DNA from: Variovorax sp.
GTDB taxonomy: Bacteria > Pseudomonadota > Gammaproteobacteria > Burkholderiales > Burkholderiaceae_C
Direction: 5' to 3'
Assembly: GCA_025352265.1 (NCBI GenBank)
Contig: JANXTS010000066.1
Coordinates: 1 to 57,962 of the forward strand
Length of the DNA stretch: 57,962 nucleotides
The notes under the pieces were generated by a model, which was given only the letters and a program-made list of their open reading frames with translations, was not told where the DNA came from and did no database searches. The position numbers were made by a program, and so were the translations under genes. Positions 36,480-44,851 of this stretch are shown piece after piece (the first letter of the stretch is position 1; the number at the start of each line of letters is the position of its first letter).

Positions 36480-39400
36480 TCAGGACAAACCCTCGATTTT
36501 AGGTGGCGTGGCTGGCAGGGCCGGTGTCGTCTTGGCCGATTTGTTCGGGGTGTCCGGCACCGTGCCGCTCCAGCGGCGGCGCGCCCAGGCAGCGAGATCG
36601 TCCATGTAGCAATAGACGACCGGCACCACGACCAGCGTGAAAAGCGACGAGGTGATGACGCCACCGATCACAGCCTGCCCCATCGGCGCGCGCTGCTCTG
36701 CCCCTTCGCTGATCGCGAAGGCCAGCGGCACCATGCCGAAAATCATCGCCAGGGTGGTCATGAGGATGGGGCGCAGCCGAACGCGCGCCGCCAGCAGCAG
36801 GGCTTCAGCTCGGTCGAGACCGGGCACCTCGTGGCCCGCTGCATCGATGCCCGGTTCGCGCGAGCGAATTGCGAAGTCGACCAGCAAGATGGCGTTCTTG
36901 GTGACGAGTCCCATCAGCATCACGATGCCGATGATCGAGAACATCGAGAGCGTCGAATGGAACGTGAGCAGTGCCAGGACCACGCCGATGAGCGTGAGCG
37001 GCAGGGCCGTCATCAGTGCCAGCGGCTGCAAAAAACTCTTGAACTGGCTCGCCAGGATCATGTAGATAAAGATGATTGCGAGCGCCAGCGCAGACACGGC
37101 ATAGGAGAACGACTCCTGCATGTTCTTGGTCGCGCCGCTGAACTGCCAGCCGTAGCCCGGTGGAAAAGCAATCCCCGCCAGCGCGGCCTTGACGTCGTTC
37201 GACACCTCGCCGGCCGAGCGGCCGTCGGTGTTCGCGTTGACACTCACCTCGCGCGCCAACGCACGGCGGTTGATCTGGTTCGGGCCGGTCGATTCGCGCA
37301 CGTCGGCGACTTGATTCAGCCGCACGATGCGGCTCGATCCATCGGCATTGCTGCCGGCCGCTGCCGTCACGAAAGGCAGGCGCTCCAGGTCGGCCGGCGA
37401 GTTGCGCACCTCAGGCGCGAGCCGCACATTGACGTCGTAGGTCTGGTCGTCCGGCGCGCGCCAGTTGCCAACCGTGGTGCCGGCCACCAGTGTGCGCAGC
37501 GCGCTAGCGATCGGCGCGACACCCAGGCCGAGATCGGACGCCGCATCGCGCCGCACCACCACACTCACCGTTGGCTTGTTCGGCTTTTGGCTGGAGTCGA
37601 GATCGACCAGGCCGGGGATGGTGCGGATGCGCTCCATCACGGTCTGGCTCAGGCGCGTCAGCTCCTGCAAATCCGGGCCTTGCAACGAAAACTCGACTGC
37701 CTTGTTGCCACCGACCGAATCGCGCAACCCCACGTGCGTGACCGTCATGCCAGGCACCGTGCTCAAGCGCTTGCGCAGCACCGCGGACATCTGGTCGACG
37801 CTGCGGCTGCGCGCTTTGCGGTCGACCAGCCGAACGTAGATGCTTGCGTACATTTTTCCCTGCGCGTCTCCGGTGTTGATGGTCGAGAGCGTGTAGCGCA
37901 CCTCGGGCATCTCGCGCAGGATGCCTTCGACCTGTCGCGCCTTGGCTTCGGTCACTTCGAGCGACGATCCGACCGGCGTGTAGAAGGCGATCGCGGTCTC
38001 GGAGAAGTCGGCCTTGGGCACGAACTCGGTGCCGAGCAGCGGCACCATGAAGATGCTGCCGATGAAGATGGCGAGCGCGATCAGCAGGGTGGTCAGCTTG
38101 TGCACCAACGACCAGCGCAGGATGCCCTGATAGCCCTCGGCAAGCCGCTCGGTCGATCGATCGAACCAGCCGGTGACACGGCCGATGGTGCGGTCGTAAA
38201 AAGTAACTGGCGGGCCGCGCCGGCCCTGCTTGTCGATGGACGGGTCGTGCCAGATGCTCGACAGCATCGGATCGAGCGTGAAGCTCACGAACATCGAGAT
38301 CAGCACCGCCGCGACGATGGTGATGCCGAACTCATGGAAGAACTTGCCGATGATCCCGCCCATGAAGCCGATCGGCAAGAACACAGCGACGATCGACAGC
38401 GTGGTGGCGAGCACCGCGAGGCCGATTTCCTGCGTGCCGTCGAGCGCTGCGCGAAACGGCGTCTTGCCCATCTGCACATGCCGCACGATGTTCTCGCGCA
38501 CCACGATCGCGTCGTCGATCAGCAGGCCGACGCAGAGCGACAAGGCCATCAAAGTGATCATGTTGATGGTGAAGCCGAACATCGCCATAAACCAGAAGGT
38601 GCCGATCAATGCGATGGGCAAGGTGAGCCCGGTGATGACTGTCGAGCGCCAAGAGTTCAGGAACAGGAAGACGATGAGCACGGTTAGCAACGCGCCTTCG
38701 ATCAGCGTCTGCCGCACGTTCTGCACCGCCACTCGAATCGGCCGCGAGGAGTCGCCGATGGGTTCGAGCCGAATGCCGGGCGGCAGCTGCGGCTGGATTT
38801 CGGCGATGGCCTTGGCGAGCCCGTCCACGACGCCGATGGTGTTCTCGTCTTGCGCCTTCTGCACCGACAGCAGCAGCGTGCGCTGGCCGTTGTAGAGCGC
38901 GAGGCTGTCGATCTCTTGTGCACCGTCGCTCACGCGTGCGACCTGATCGACGCGGATCGGCGCACCGCCCTTGCGCATCACGATGATCTTGCCGAAGTCT
39001 TCGGGCCGTTCCATGCGCGCATCGATCTGCACCACGCGGTCCTGTTCGAGCGAGCGTACCGAGCCGACCGGCAGCGCCTGATTTTCGTTCTTCACCGCGC
39101 TGACGACCTGCTCGGTGCTGACGCCGAATGCCTCCATCGCCTGCGGGTTCAGGTACAGGTTTATCTCGCGCTTGGTACCCCCGACCAGCGTCACGGAACC
39201 CACGCCGCGCACGTTCTCCAAACGCTTCTTCAAGACCTGGTCGGCCCAGTTGGTGAGCTCGACCGCACTCGGTTGTTTACCGGTCGCGCCATCTGGCAAC
39301 ACGGCCACCGACCACACCGCACGCGATGCCGGATCGAAGCGCAGCACGCGCGGGTCTTTCACCTCATCGCGGAACAGCGGTCGCACCGCAGCCACCTTTT

Positions 39401-39728
39401 CGCGCACGTCGTCAGCGGCCTTGCGACCATCGACGTACAGCTGGAACTCGATGATGACCACCGACATTCCCTCGTAGCTTCGCGAGGTGAGGGCGTTGAT
39501 TCCGGCGATCGAATTGACGCCTTCCTCCACCTTTTTGGTCACTTCGCTTTCAACGATTTCAGGTGATGCGCCGGGGTATTCGGTGGTGACCACGACCACC
39601 GGAAAGTCGATGTTGGGGAACTGATCGACCTGCAGCCGCTGATAGGAAAAGATGCCGAGCACGACCAGCGCAAGCATCAGCATCGTCGCGAAGACCGGGT
39701 TTTTGAGGCTGACGCGTGTGAACCACAT
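36480..39728 (-). CDS. RND-family multidrug efflux pump, inner membrane transporter
   Basis: A 1082-residue AcrB-like proton antiporter, with the N-terminus WFTRVSLKNPVFATMLMLAL, twelve predicted transmembrane helices and two large periplasmic loops. The proton-relay aspartates are D405-D406 in LLIDDAIVVREN. The C-terminal motif FGMVPLAFAISEGAE is typical, followed by a ~35-residue polar tail. It works with the adaptor 5 bp upstream and probably the TolC-like channel. Class (HAE-1) is inferred from the family sequence; substrates are unknown. Confidence 0.94.
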   Translation of the reverse strand: MWFTRVSLKNPVFATMLMLALVVLGIFSYQRLQVDQFPNIDFPVVVVTTEYPGASPEIVESEVTKKVEEGVNSIAGINALTSRSYEGMSVVIIEFQLYVDGRKAADDVREKVAAVRPLFRDEVKDPRVLRFDPASRAVWSVAVLPDGATGKQPSAVELTNWADQVLKKRLENVRGVGSVTLVGGTKREINLYLNPQAMEAFGVSTEQVVSAVKNENQALPVGSVRSLEQDRVVQIDARMERPEDFGKIIVMRKGGAPIRVDQVARVSDGAQEIDSLALYNGQRTLLLSVQKAQDENTIGVVDGLAKAIAEIQPQLPPGIRLEPIGDSSRPIRVAVQNVRQTLIEGALLTVLIVFLFLNSWRSTVITGLTLPIALIGTFWFMAMFGFTINMITLMALSLCVGLLIDDAIVVRENIVRHVQMGKTPFRAALDGTQEIGLAVLATTLSIVAVFLPIGFMGGIIGKFFHEFGITIVAAVLISMFVSFTLDPMLSSIWHDPSIDKQGRRGPPVTFYDRTIGRVTGWFDRSTERLAEGYQGILRWSLVHKLTTLLIALAIFIGSIFMVPLLGTEFVPKADFSETAIAFYTPVGSSLEVTEAKARQVEGILREMPEVRYTLSTINTGDAQGKMYASIYVRLVDRKARSRSVDQMSAVLRKRLSTVPGMTVTHVGLRDSVGGNKAVEFSLQGPDLQELTRLSQTVMERIRTIPGLVDLDSSQKPNKPTVSVVVRRDAASDLGLGVAPIASALRTLVAGTTVGNWRAPDDQTYDVNVRLAPEVRNSPADLERLPFVTAAAGSNADGSSRIVRLNQVADVRESTGPNQINRRALAREVSVNANTDGRSAGEVSNDVKAALAGIAFPPGYGWQFSGATKNMQESFSYAVSALALAIIFIYMILASQFKSFLQPLALMTALPLTLIGVVLALLTFHSTLSMFSIIGIVMLMGLVTKNAILLVDFAIRSREPGIDAAGHEVPGLDRAEALLLAARVRLRPILMTTLAMIFGMVPLAFAISEGAEQRAPMGQAVIGGVITSSLFTLVVVPVVYCYMDDLAAWARRRWSGTVPDTPNKSAKTTPALPATPPKIEGLS

Positions 39729-39733
39729 GGCGG

Positions 39734-40885
39734 TCAGTTCGGTGCGGTGCTCGACGCCAGGCGAACCAACGTGCCTTCGCGCAGCGGGCCGACCGTGCCG
39801 GCAACAACCAGCGTGCCGTCGTCCACGCCGGTCAACGCCACCATCGTCTGCCGCTCGACCTGACCGCGCATTCCGGGTTGCACCGCGCGATGCACGATGC
39901 GCCCGTCGGCCACCATCTGCACGTACGGGGTCGGCTTGTCGATGCGCACAGCCGACAGTGGCAGCGCGAGCGCCGAACTGCGCCCGACGTCGATCCGGCC
40001 TTGCGCGAAGAGTCCTTGCCGAAATCCGGTGGCGCGATCGAGCCGCAGGTAGACCAGCACGCTGCGGCTGCCGGCCTGTGCGCTCGGGTTGACGCGTGCC
40101 ACCGTGGCACCCACCGTGCTGTCGGCGCCGGCTGAATCGAGGCCGCTGCCTTCGATTTGCAGGGTTGCCCGCTGGCCGACTCGCACTGCGATGGAGTCGG
40201 CTGCCGCGAGCGTAGCCTCGACCTCGATGTTGCGCAGATCGACCACTTCGATCACGCGCGCATCGATGGCGACCCGCTCCCCGGATTGCACCAGCCGTTG
40301 CGCGACCTGGCCGGCGATCGGGCTGCGCAGCACCGTGTCGGTAAGGGACTTTCGGGTGACGTCGACGGCGGCGAGCGCCGCGCGATGGGTCGAACGCGCT
40401 GCGTTGAGGTTCGATTGCGAGGTGTCGAGCGCGGTCTTCGAAATGAAGCCCTGGTCGACCAGCGCCTTGTTGTTGTCGTAGGCGCGTTGCGCCACTTCGG
40501 CCTGCGCGTTGGCCGAGTCGGCCTGTTCCTGGGCTTGCCGCAAACGCGACTCGTACTCGGTCGGCTCGATGCGGCCGATGACCTGGCCGGCCGTCACCGT
40601 GTCGCCTTCGCGCACCGTGAGGCCGGTGAGTTCGCCAGCGACGCGCGCCTTGACGGCTGCCGAGTCAACGGCGCGCAACGTGCCGGACACAGCGAGCGTC
40701 TGCGCCAGTTCGCGGCGTGCGACTCTGACGACATCGGTCGCGGCCAGTTGAACGACAGTTTCCGATGGCGCCTGTGCTGCAACGACCACTCTCTGTGCTT
40801 TGCGGGCGCCGATCGCACGGAACACGCCACCCGCGACCAGCACGACGGCGAGCGTCGCGATGCCCCATTTCAGGCTGCGATTCAT
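39734..40885 (-). CDS. RND efflux periplasmic adaptor (membrane fusion protein)
   Basis: A 383-residue HlyD/AcrA-type adaptor linking pump and outer membrane channel. It has an N-terminal signal/anchor (WGIATLAVVLVAGGVFRAIG), a lipoyl half (VSGTLRAVDSAAVKARVAGE with VREGDTVTAGQVIGRIEP), a helical hairpin, and the second half VLRSPIAGQVAQRLVQSGE. There is no lipobox cysteine. The ATG at 40885 overlaps the tetR stop by 4 bp, so regulator, adaptor and pump are one transcript. Confidence 0.93.
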   Translation of the reverse strand: MNRSLKWGIATLAVVLVAGGVFRAIGARKAQRVVVAAQAPSETVVQLAATDVVRVARRELAQTLAVSGTLRAVDSAAVKARVAGELTGLTVREGDTVTAGQVIGRIEPTEYESRLRQAQEQADSANAQAEVAQRAYDNNKALVDQGFISKTALDTSQSNLNAARSTHRAALAAVDVTRKSLTDTVLRSPIAGQVAQRLVQSGERVAIDARVIEVVDLRNIEVEATLAAADSIAVRVGQRATLQIEGSGLDSAGADSTVGATVARVNPSAQAGSRSVLVYLRLDRATGFRQGLFAQGRIDVGRSSALALPLSAVRIDKPTPYVQMVADGRIVHRAVQPGMRGQVERQTMVALTGVDDGTLVVAGTVGPLREGTLVRLASSTAPN

Positions 40886-41559
40886 GGCGTGCTCCGATGG
40901 GTGGCGGTAAGCCCGTGCAACACGGTCTCGGCCTGCAACGCGATGTATTTTTCGGCGTCGAGTGGCACCTCGTCGTCGATGCATACGGTGCTCGAGTGCT
41001 TGGACAGCATCAGGAAAATCATCGGCGCGATGACGGTGTAGATCGCCAGCCCGACGTCGACGGGGGCGAATTCGCCGCTGTCGATGCCGCGCCGCAGGAT
41101 GCGGCGCAACAGGTCGTGGCCCGGCAGCACGACCTCACGCCGGTAAAAGGCGGCCAGTTCCGGAAAGTTGTTGCCCTCGCTCATCATGAGCTTGGTCAGG
41201 CCCGACGCCTTGGTCGCGCCGACACGTTCCCACCAGATTCGCATGCAGTAGCGCAGCATGTCCGCGGTGGTTCCCTCGAAGGTGTCGAACTCCCGGTTCC
41301 ACTCGGTGAAGCGGCCTGCAAGGTTCTCGATCACGACCGCTTTGAAGAGCTCTTCCTTGCTTGGAAAATAAAGGAAGAGGGTGCCCTTGGAAACGCCGGC
41401 GCGGGCCGCCACCTCTTCGGATCTCGTGGCGGCAAAGCCTTTTTCGACGAACAGGTCGAGCGCCGCTTCGAGCAGTTCGCCCGGTCGCGCCTCTTTGCGA
41501 CGCTCCCGCTTGCCCCGAATCGGGCAGATCTTGTCGGTGAAAAAGCGGGGAGCAGGCAT
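40882..41559 (-). CDS. TetR-family repressor of the RND efflux operon
   Basis: A 225-residue TetR regulator. The N-terminal helix-turn-helix reads LLEAALDLFVEKGFAATRSE, AARAGVSKGTLFLYFPSKE. The C-terminal domain (TetR_C-like, about 85-215) should bind a ligand. The ATG at 41559 is preferred; a TTG at 41577 would add six residues. A palindrome 26 nt upstream is a likely operator. First gene of the regulator-adaptor-pump operon, so it is probably autoregulated and induced by pump substrates. Confidence 0.92.
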   Translation of the reverse strand: MPAPRFFTDKICPIRGKRERRKEARPGELLEAALDLFVEKGFAATRSEEVAARAGVSKGTLFLYFPSKEELFKAVVIENLAGRFTEWNREFDTFEGTTADMLRYCMRIWWERVGATKASGLTKLMMSEGNNFPELAAFYRREVVLPGHDLLRRILRRGIDSGEFAPVDVGLAIYTVIAPMIFLMLSKHSSTVCIDDEVPLDAEKYIALQAETVLHGLTATHRSTP

Positions 41560-41585
41560 CGAAAGTTTGCAAATCAACGTTAATG

Positions 41586-41599
41586 ACTAACGGGTTAGT
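41586..41599. promoter_or_regulatory. Palindromic operator for the TetR regulator
   Basis: Perfect inverted repeat ACTAAC-GG-GTTAGT just upstream of tetR, in the 87-bp gap to msrA. Size and symmetry fit a TetR dimer site, and TTAGT-type half-sites are common among efflux TetR regulators. It could also affect the divergent msrA promoter. Confidence 0.7.
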
Positions 41600-41646
41600 A
41601 ATGTAGTGACCGCCCTTCAAATCGTCAAGAAGCCACAATCTCCTTT

Positions 41647-42207
41647 ATGTCCACCTCCATCGATCCATCCTCAAACACCGAAACCATCGTGCTCGGCGGC
41701 GGCTGCTTCTGGTGCACCGAAGCGGTCTTCGACCGGGTGCAAGGCGTCGTAGACGTCGAATCCGGCTATTGCAACGGACAGACGATCAATCCCACGTACG
41801 AGCAGGTGTGCACCGGACGCACCGGCACTGTCGAAGTGGTCAAGGTCGTGTTCGACACCCGGCAGATCAGCCTGCACGAAATCCTCGAGATCTTTTTCGT
41901 CATTCACGACCCGACAACGCTCAACCGTCAGGGCAACGACGCCGGCACGCAATATCGCAGCGGGATCTACGTCACCAGCGATGCGCAAAAGCAGGTCGCC
42001 GACGGCGTGATTCGCGAAATTGGCGAGAGCAAGACCTACCGCTCGCCTCTGGTGACCGAGGTCGAGCCGCTTGCGAACTACTCAACGGCCGAGGCTTACC
42101 ACCAAGACTATTTCGTGAACAACCCGAACCAGGGCTACTGCTCTTTCGTGGTCGGACCCAAGGTCGAGAAGTTTCAAAAGACCTTTGCTTCGAAGGTCAA
42201 GGGCTGA
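41647..42207 (+). CDS. msrA: Peptide-methionine (S)-S-oxide reductase MsrA
   Basis: A 186-residue MsrA. It reduces methionine-S-sulfoxide in proteins in the cytoplasm, using thioredoxin. The catalytic motif GGGCFWCTEAVF is present, with substrate-binding GYCNGQTINPTYEQVC and the DPTTLNRQGNDAGTQYRSGIY block. It is divergent from the efflux operon, sharing the palindrome region. Confidence 0.95.
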   Translation: MSTSIDPSSNTETIVLGGGCFWCTEAVFDRVQGVVDVESGYCNGQTINPTYEQVCTGRTGTVEVVKVVFDTRQISLHEILEIFFVIHDPTTLNRQGNDAGTQYRSGIYVTSDAQKQVADGVIREIGESKTYRSPLVTEVEPLANYSTAEAYHQDYFVNNPNQGYCSFVVGPKVEKFQKTFASKVKG

Positions 42208-42226
42208 GTCTTTCGGCTTGTTCTGC

Positions 42227-42664
42227 GTGCACTTCCTGCGTCTAACCCGCCTCCCGCGCCTCGGCGCGACCCCGCTCATCGCCGCTCTGTTGGCGATCGC
42301 GCTGTGGTTCGCCTCGACGATGGGTCTGGTGCACGGCGTGGTGCACGTTCCCGGGGTTTCCCAGGTTGCCGAGCAGACTGACAAGACAGGCTCCAACTTG
42401 TCAGTGGTTGCGGCGCAGTCGGTTGCCAAGGCCGCCCGCGCTGCCCACGTCAGTGGCTTTGCAGCGCTCTTTGCCGATCACTCGGACGGCGACGCGCAGT
42501 GCCGTTTGTACGACCAGCTTTCCCATGGGCCGGCAGCCATTGCCGTGCCCTTGATCGTTCTGCCGCTGGTCTTGCCGACGGCCACGTTCGACTTTTTTGA
42601 GGGCGAAGTACTCGCCCGCTGGGTTGCGCTATTTCAAGCGCGCGGCCCACCTTCCTTTCGTTGA
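42227..42664 (+). CDS. Small hypothetical membrane/exported protein upstream of the TonB receptor
   Basis: A 145-residue protein if started at GTG 42227; an earlier start at 42185 would overlap msrA. One N-terminal hydrophobic segment (PLIAALLAIALWFASTMGLV) is followed by a His-containing stretch (HGVVHVPG) and a block with HVSGFAALFADHSDGDAQCR and YDQLSHG. Spaced His, Asp and Cys suggest metal binding, but this is inference. A second hydrophobic segment lies near the C-terminus. It precedes a ZnuD-like receptor in the same direction, so it may share its metal stimulus. I do not recognise a family. Confidence 0.6.
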   Translation: MHFLRLTRLPRLGATPLIAALLAIALWFASTMGLVHGVVHVPGVSQVAEQTDKTGSNLSVVAAQSVAKAARAAHVSGFAALFADHSDGDAQCRLYDQLSHGPAAIAVPLIVLPLVLPTATFDFFEGEVLARWVALFQARGPPSFR

Positions 42665-42691
42665 ATCCCCGCTTTCGGTTCCGGCGGCTGC

Positions 42692-42711
42692 CGCACGCAT
42701 TCGGGCGTGCG
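42692..42711. other. Hairpin ahead of the TonB-receptor gene
   Basis: CGCACGC (42692-42698) pairs with GCGTGCG (42705-42711) around a 6-nt loop, in the 90-bp gap before 42755. No T-run follows directly. It could be an attenuator-like or processing structure. Confidence 0.35.
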
Positions 42712-42754
42712 CGCGGCTGCCGGCCCCCTTTCGATTCAATGAGCTTTTTTATTC

Positions 42755-44848
42755 ATGACTCCTTCATTTCGTCGTGGCGCCATTGGCGCCACTGTCTCCT
42801 TGCTCGTCACTTCGGCGGCCTTAGCGCAATCTGAAACGACCCCTAACGCGGTGCCGACGCTGCAGGAAATCACCGTCACCGGCAACCCGCTCGGCGCCAC
42901 GGATTCGATCGCACCCACGGTCTCGCTGAAGGGCGACGCGTTGTTGCTGCGCTCGCAGTCCACGCTTGGTGAAACCCTCGATGGGTTGCCCGGCGTGAGC
43001 AGCAGCTACTTCGGCCCCAACGCGAGCCGGCCGATCATTCGCGGGCAGGACGGCGACCGCATCCGCATCCTGCAGAACGGTGGCGCCGCGCCCGATGCGT
43101 CTGCCCTGAGCTACGACCACGCGGTGCCTATAGATGCGCTGGTGACCGATCGCATCGAAGTGCTGCGCGGCCCGTCGGCCTTGCAGTACGGCGGTAGCGC
43201 AGTAGGCGGCGTGGTCAACGTGATCGACAACCGCATTCCGACCGAAGCCTTCGATTCGGAGGGCAGCTTCGGTGGCCGCGCCGATCTGGGCTATTCGACC
43301 GGCAACCGAGAGAAGAACGGCGGCGTGGTGCTCGAAGGCGGTAACGACCGCTACGTATTGCATGTCGACGCCTTCGACCGCGAATCGGGCGATGTCGCGG
43401 TGCCGATCGAACTGCAATGCAGCAAGCCGGGCTCACCGGGCCTGGCGCGCCGCATCTGCAACTCGGCCAACCGTGCACACGGCGGCGCCATCGGCGGCAC
43501 GCTGTTCTTCGACCAGGGCTGGATCGGTGCCTCCGCCAGCACCTACCGAAGCACCTATGGCACCGTGGCCGAAGACAACGTGACCATCGGTATGCAGTCG
43601 GACCGCTACGCGCTCGAAGGCGAGTGGCGGCCAGGTGGTTTTTTCACCAGCGTGCACGCCAAGCTAAGCCATACCGACTATCGCCACACGGAGTTCGAAG
43701 GTGTCACGGCCGGCACCACCTTCGCCAACAAGAGCAACGACTTCCGGCTGGAAGCCAAACACCAGAAGATCGGTAACTTCGAAGGGTTGATCGGTTTCAG
43801 CAGCGAAAGCAACCGCTTTTCGGCCAACGGCGAAGAAGCCTTTGCGCCGAACAGCCGCACGCGTTCCAACGCCATCTTTCTGCATGAAGAGCTCGGCACG
43901 TCGTGGGGTCGCTTGAGCTTCGGCGCGCGCACCGAGCAAGTGAAGGTGACATCGCTCGGCTACCCCGAAGACCCGAGCGTGACGCGCTTTGCGACTGGCG
44001 AGCGCGATTTCAACCCGCACAGCGCGGCGCTTGGTGCGCTGGTCAACCTTGCGCCGCAATGGCAGCTGACGTCGAACCTCGCGTACACCGAACGTGCGCC
44101 GAAGGACTACGAGCTCTTCGCCAACGGCCCGCACGTCGCGACCGCCGCTTGGGAGGTCGGCGACCCGTCGTTGAAGAAAGAAAAGTCGACCGGACTGGAC
44201 ATCGGTGCGCAGTGGAAGTCGGGCCCGAACACGGCGCGCGTCAATGCGTACGTCACGCGCTTCCAGAACTACATCGGCTTGACCTCGACCGGTCGCGTGC
44301 TCGACGCGGATGGAAATGTGCTGACCGAGCCGGGCGCGCCGAACGCATTGGCCGAGTACGCCTACGGCGGCGTGCGCGCGCGCTTCACCGGCATCGAAGC
44401 CAACGGCAATCTGCGTCTGCTGGGCACCGAGGGTTTCTCGAAGACCACCGACGGCTCGACGCTCGACCTCGAATGGCGCGGCGACCTGGTTCGTGCGACC
44501 AACACCGACACCGGCGAACCATTGCCGCGCATTGCACCGGTGCGCGTCGGCGGCACTCTGGCGTACGGCAATGGACCGTGGGGTGCGCGTGTCGGGTTCG
44601 ACTACAACGCGGCGCAGCATCGCGTACCGGAAATGGGCGCCCGCGAGACCGACGCCTACACGTTGTGGAACGCAGCGCTGACCTACCGCATGAAAGTCGA
44701 CCGCGCCAACCTCACCTGGTATGCGCGGCTCGACAACATCACCAACAAGCTGGCGTACAGCGCGACGTCGATCCTGACGACGACGGTGTACCCGAATGCG
44801 CCTTTGCCGGGGCGGATGCTGAAGGTCGGGTTGCGCGCGACTTTCTGA
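42755..44848 (+). CDS. TonB-dependent outer membrane receptor, ZnuD-like
   Basis: A 697-residue receptor with a signal peptide (ending SAALAQ), a possible TonB box (LQEITVTGN), a plug domain (GVSSSYFGPNASRPIIRGQD, DRIRILQNGGAAPDASALSY, DHAVPIDALVTDRIEVLRGP) and a beta barrel to the C-terminal Phe. These plug motifs closely resemble neisserial ZnuD zinc receptors as I remember them. Zinc (or haem, reported for ZnuD too) uptake across the outer membrane is likely. No Zur box was recognised. The stop lies 3 bp from the convergent MFS stop. Confidence 0.88.
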   Translation: MTPSFRRGAIGATVSLLVTSAALAQSETTPNAVPTLQEITVTGNPLGATDSIAPTVSLKGDALLLRSQSTLGETLDGLPGVSSSYFGPNASRPIIRGQDGDRIRILQNGGAAPDASALSYDHAVPIDALVTDRIEVLRGPSALQYGGSAVGGVVNVIDNRIPTEAFDSEGSFGGRADLGYSTGNREKNGGVVLEGGNDRYVLHVDAFDRESGDVAVPIELQCSKPGSPGLARRICNSANRAHGGAIGGTLFFDQGWIGASASTYRSTYGTVAEDNVTIGMQSDRYALEGEWRPGGFFTSVHAKLSHTDYRHTEFEGVTAGTTFANKSNDFRLEAKHQKIGNFEGLIGFSSESNRFSANGEEAFAPNSRTRSNAIFLHEELGTSWGRLSFGARTEQVKVTSLGYPEDPSVTRFATGERDFNPHSAALGALVNLAPQWQLTSNLAYTERAPKDYELFANGPHVATAAWEVGDPSLKKEKSTGLDIGAQWKSGPNTARVNAYVTRFQNYIGLTSTGRVLDADGNVLTEPGAPNALAEYAYGGVRARFTGIEANGNLRLLGTEGFSKTTDGSTLDLEWRGDLVRATNTDTGEPLPRIAPVRVGGTLAYGNGPWGARVGFDYNAAQHRVPEMGARETDAYTLWNAALTYRMKVDRANLTWYARLDNITNKLAYSATSILTTTVYPNAPLPGRMLKVGLRATF

Positions 44849-44851
44849 CGC

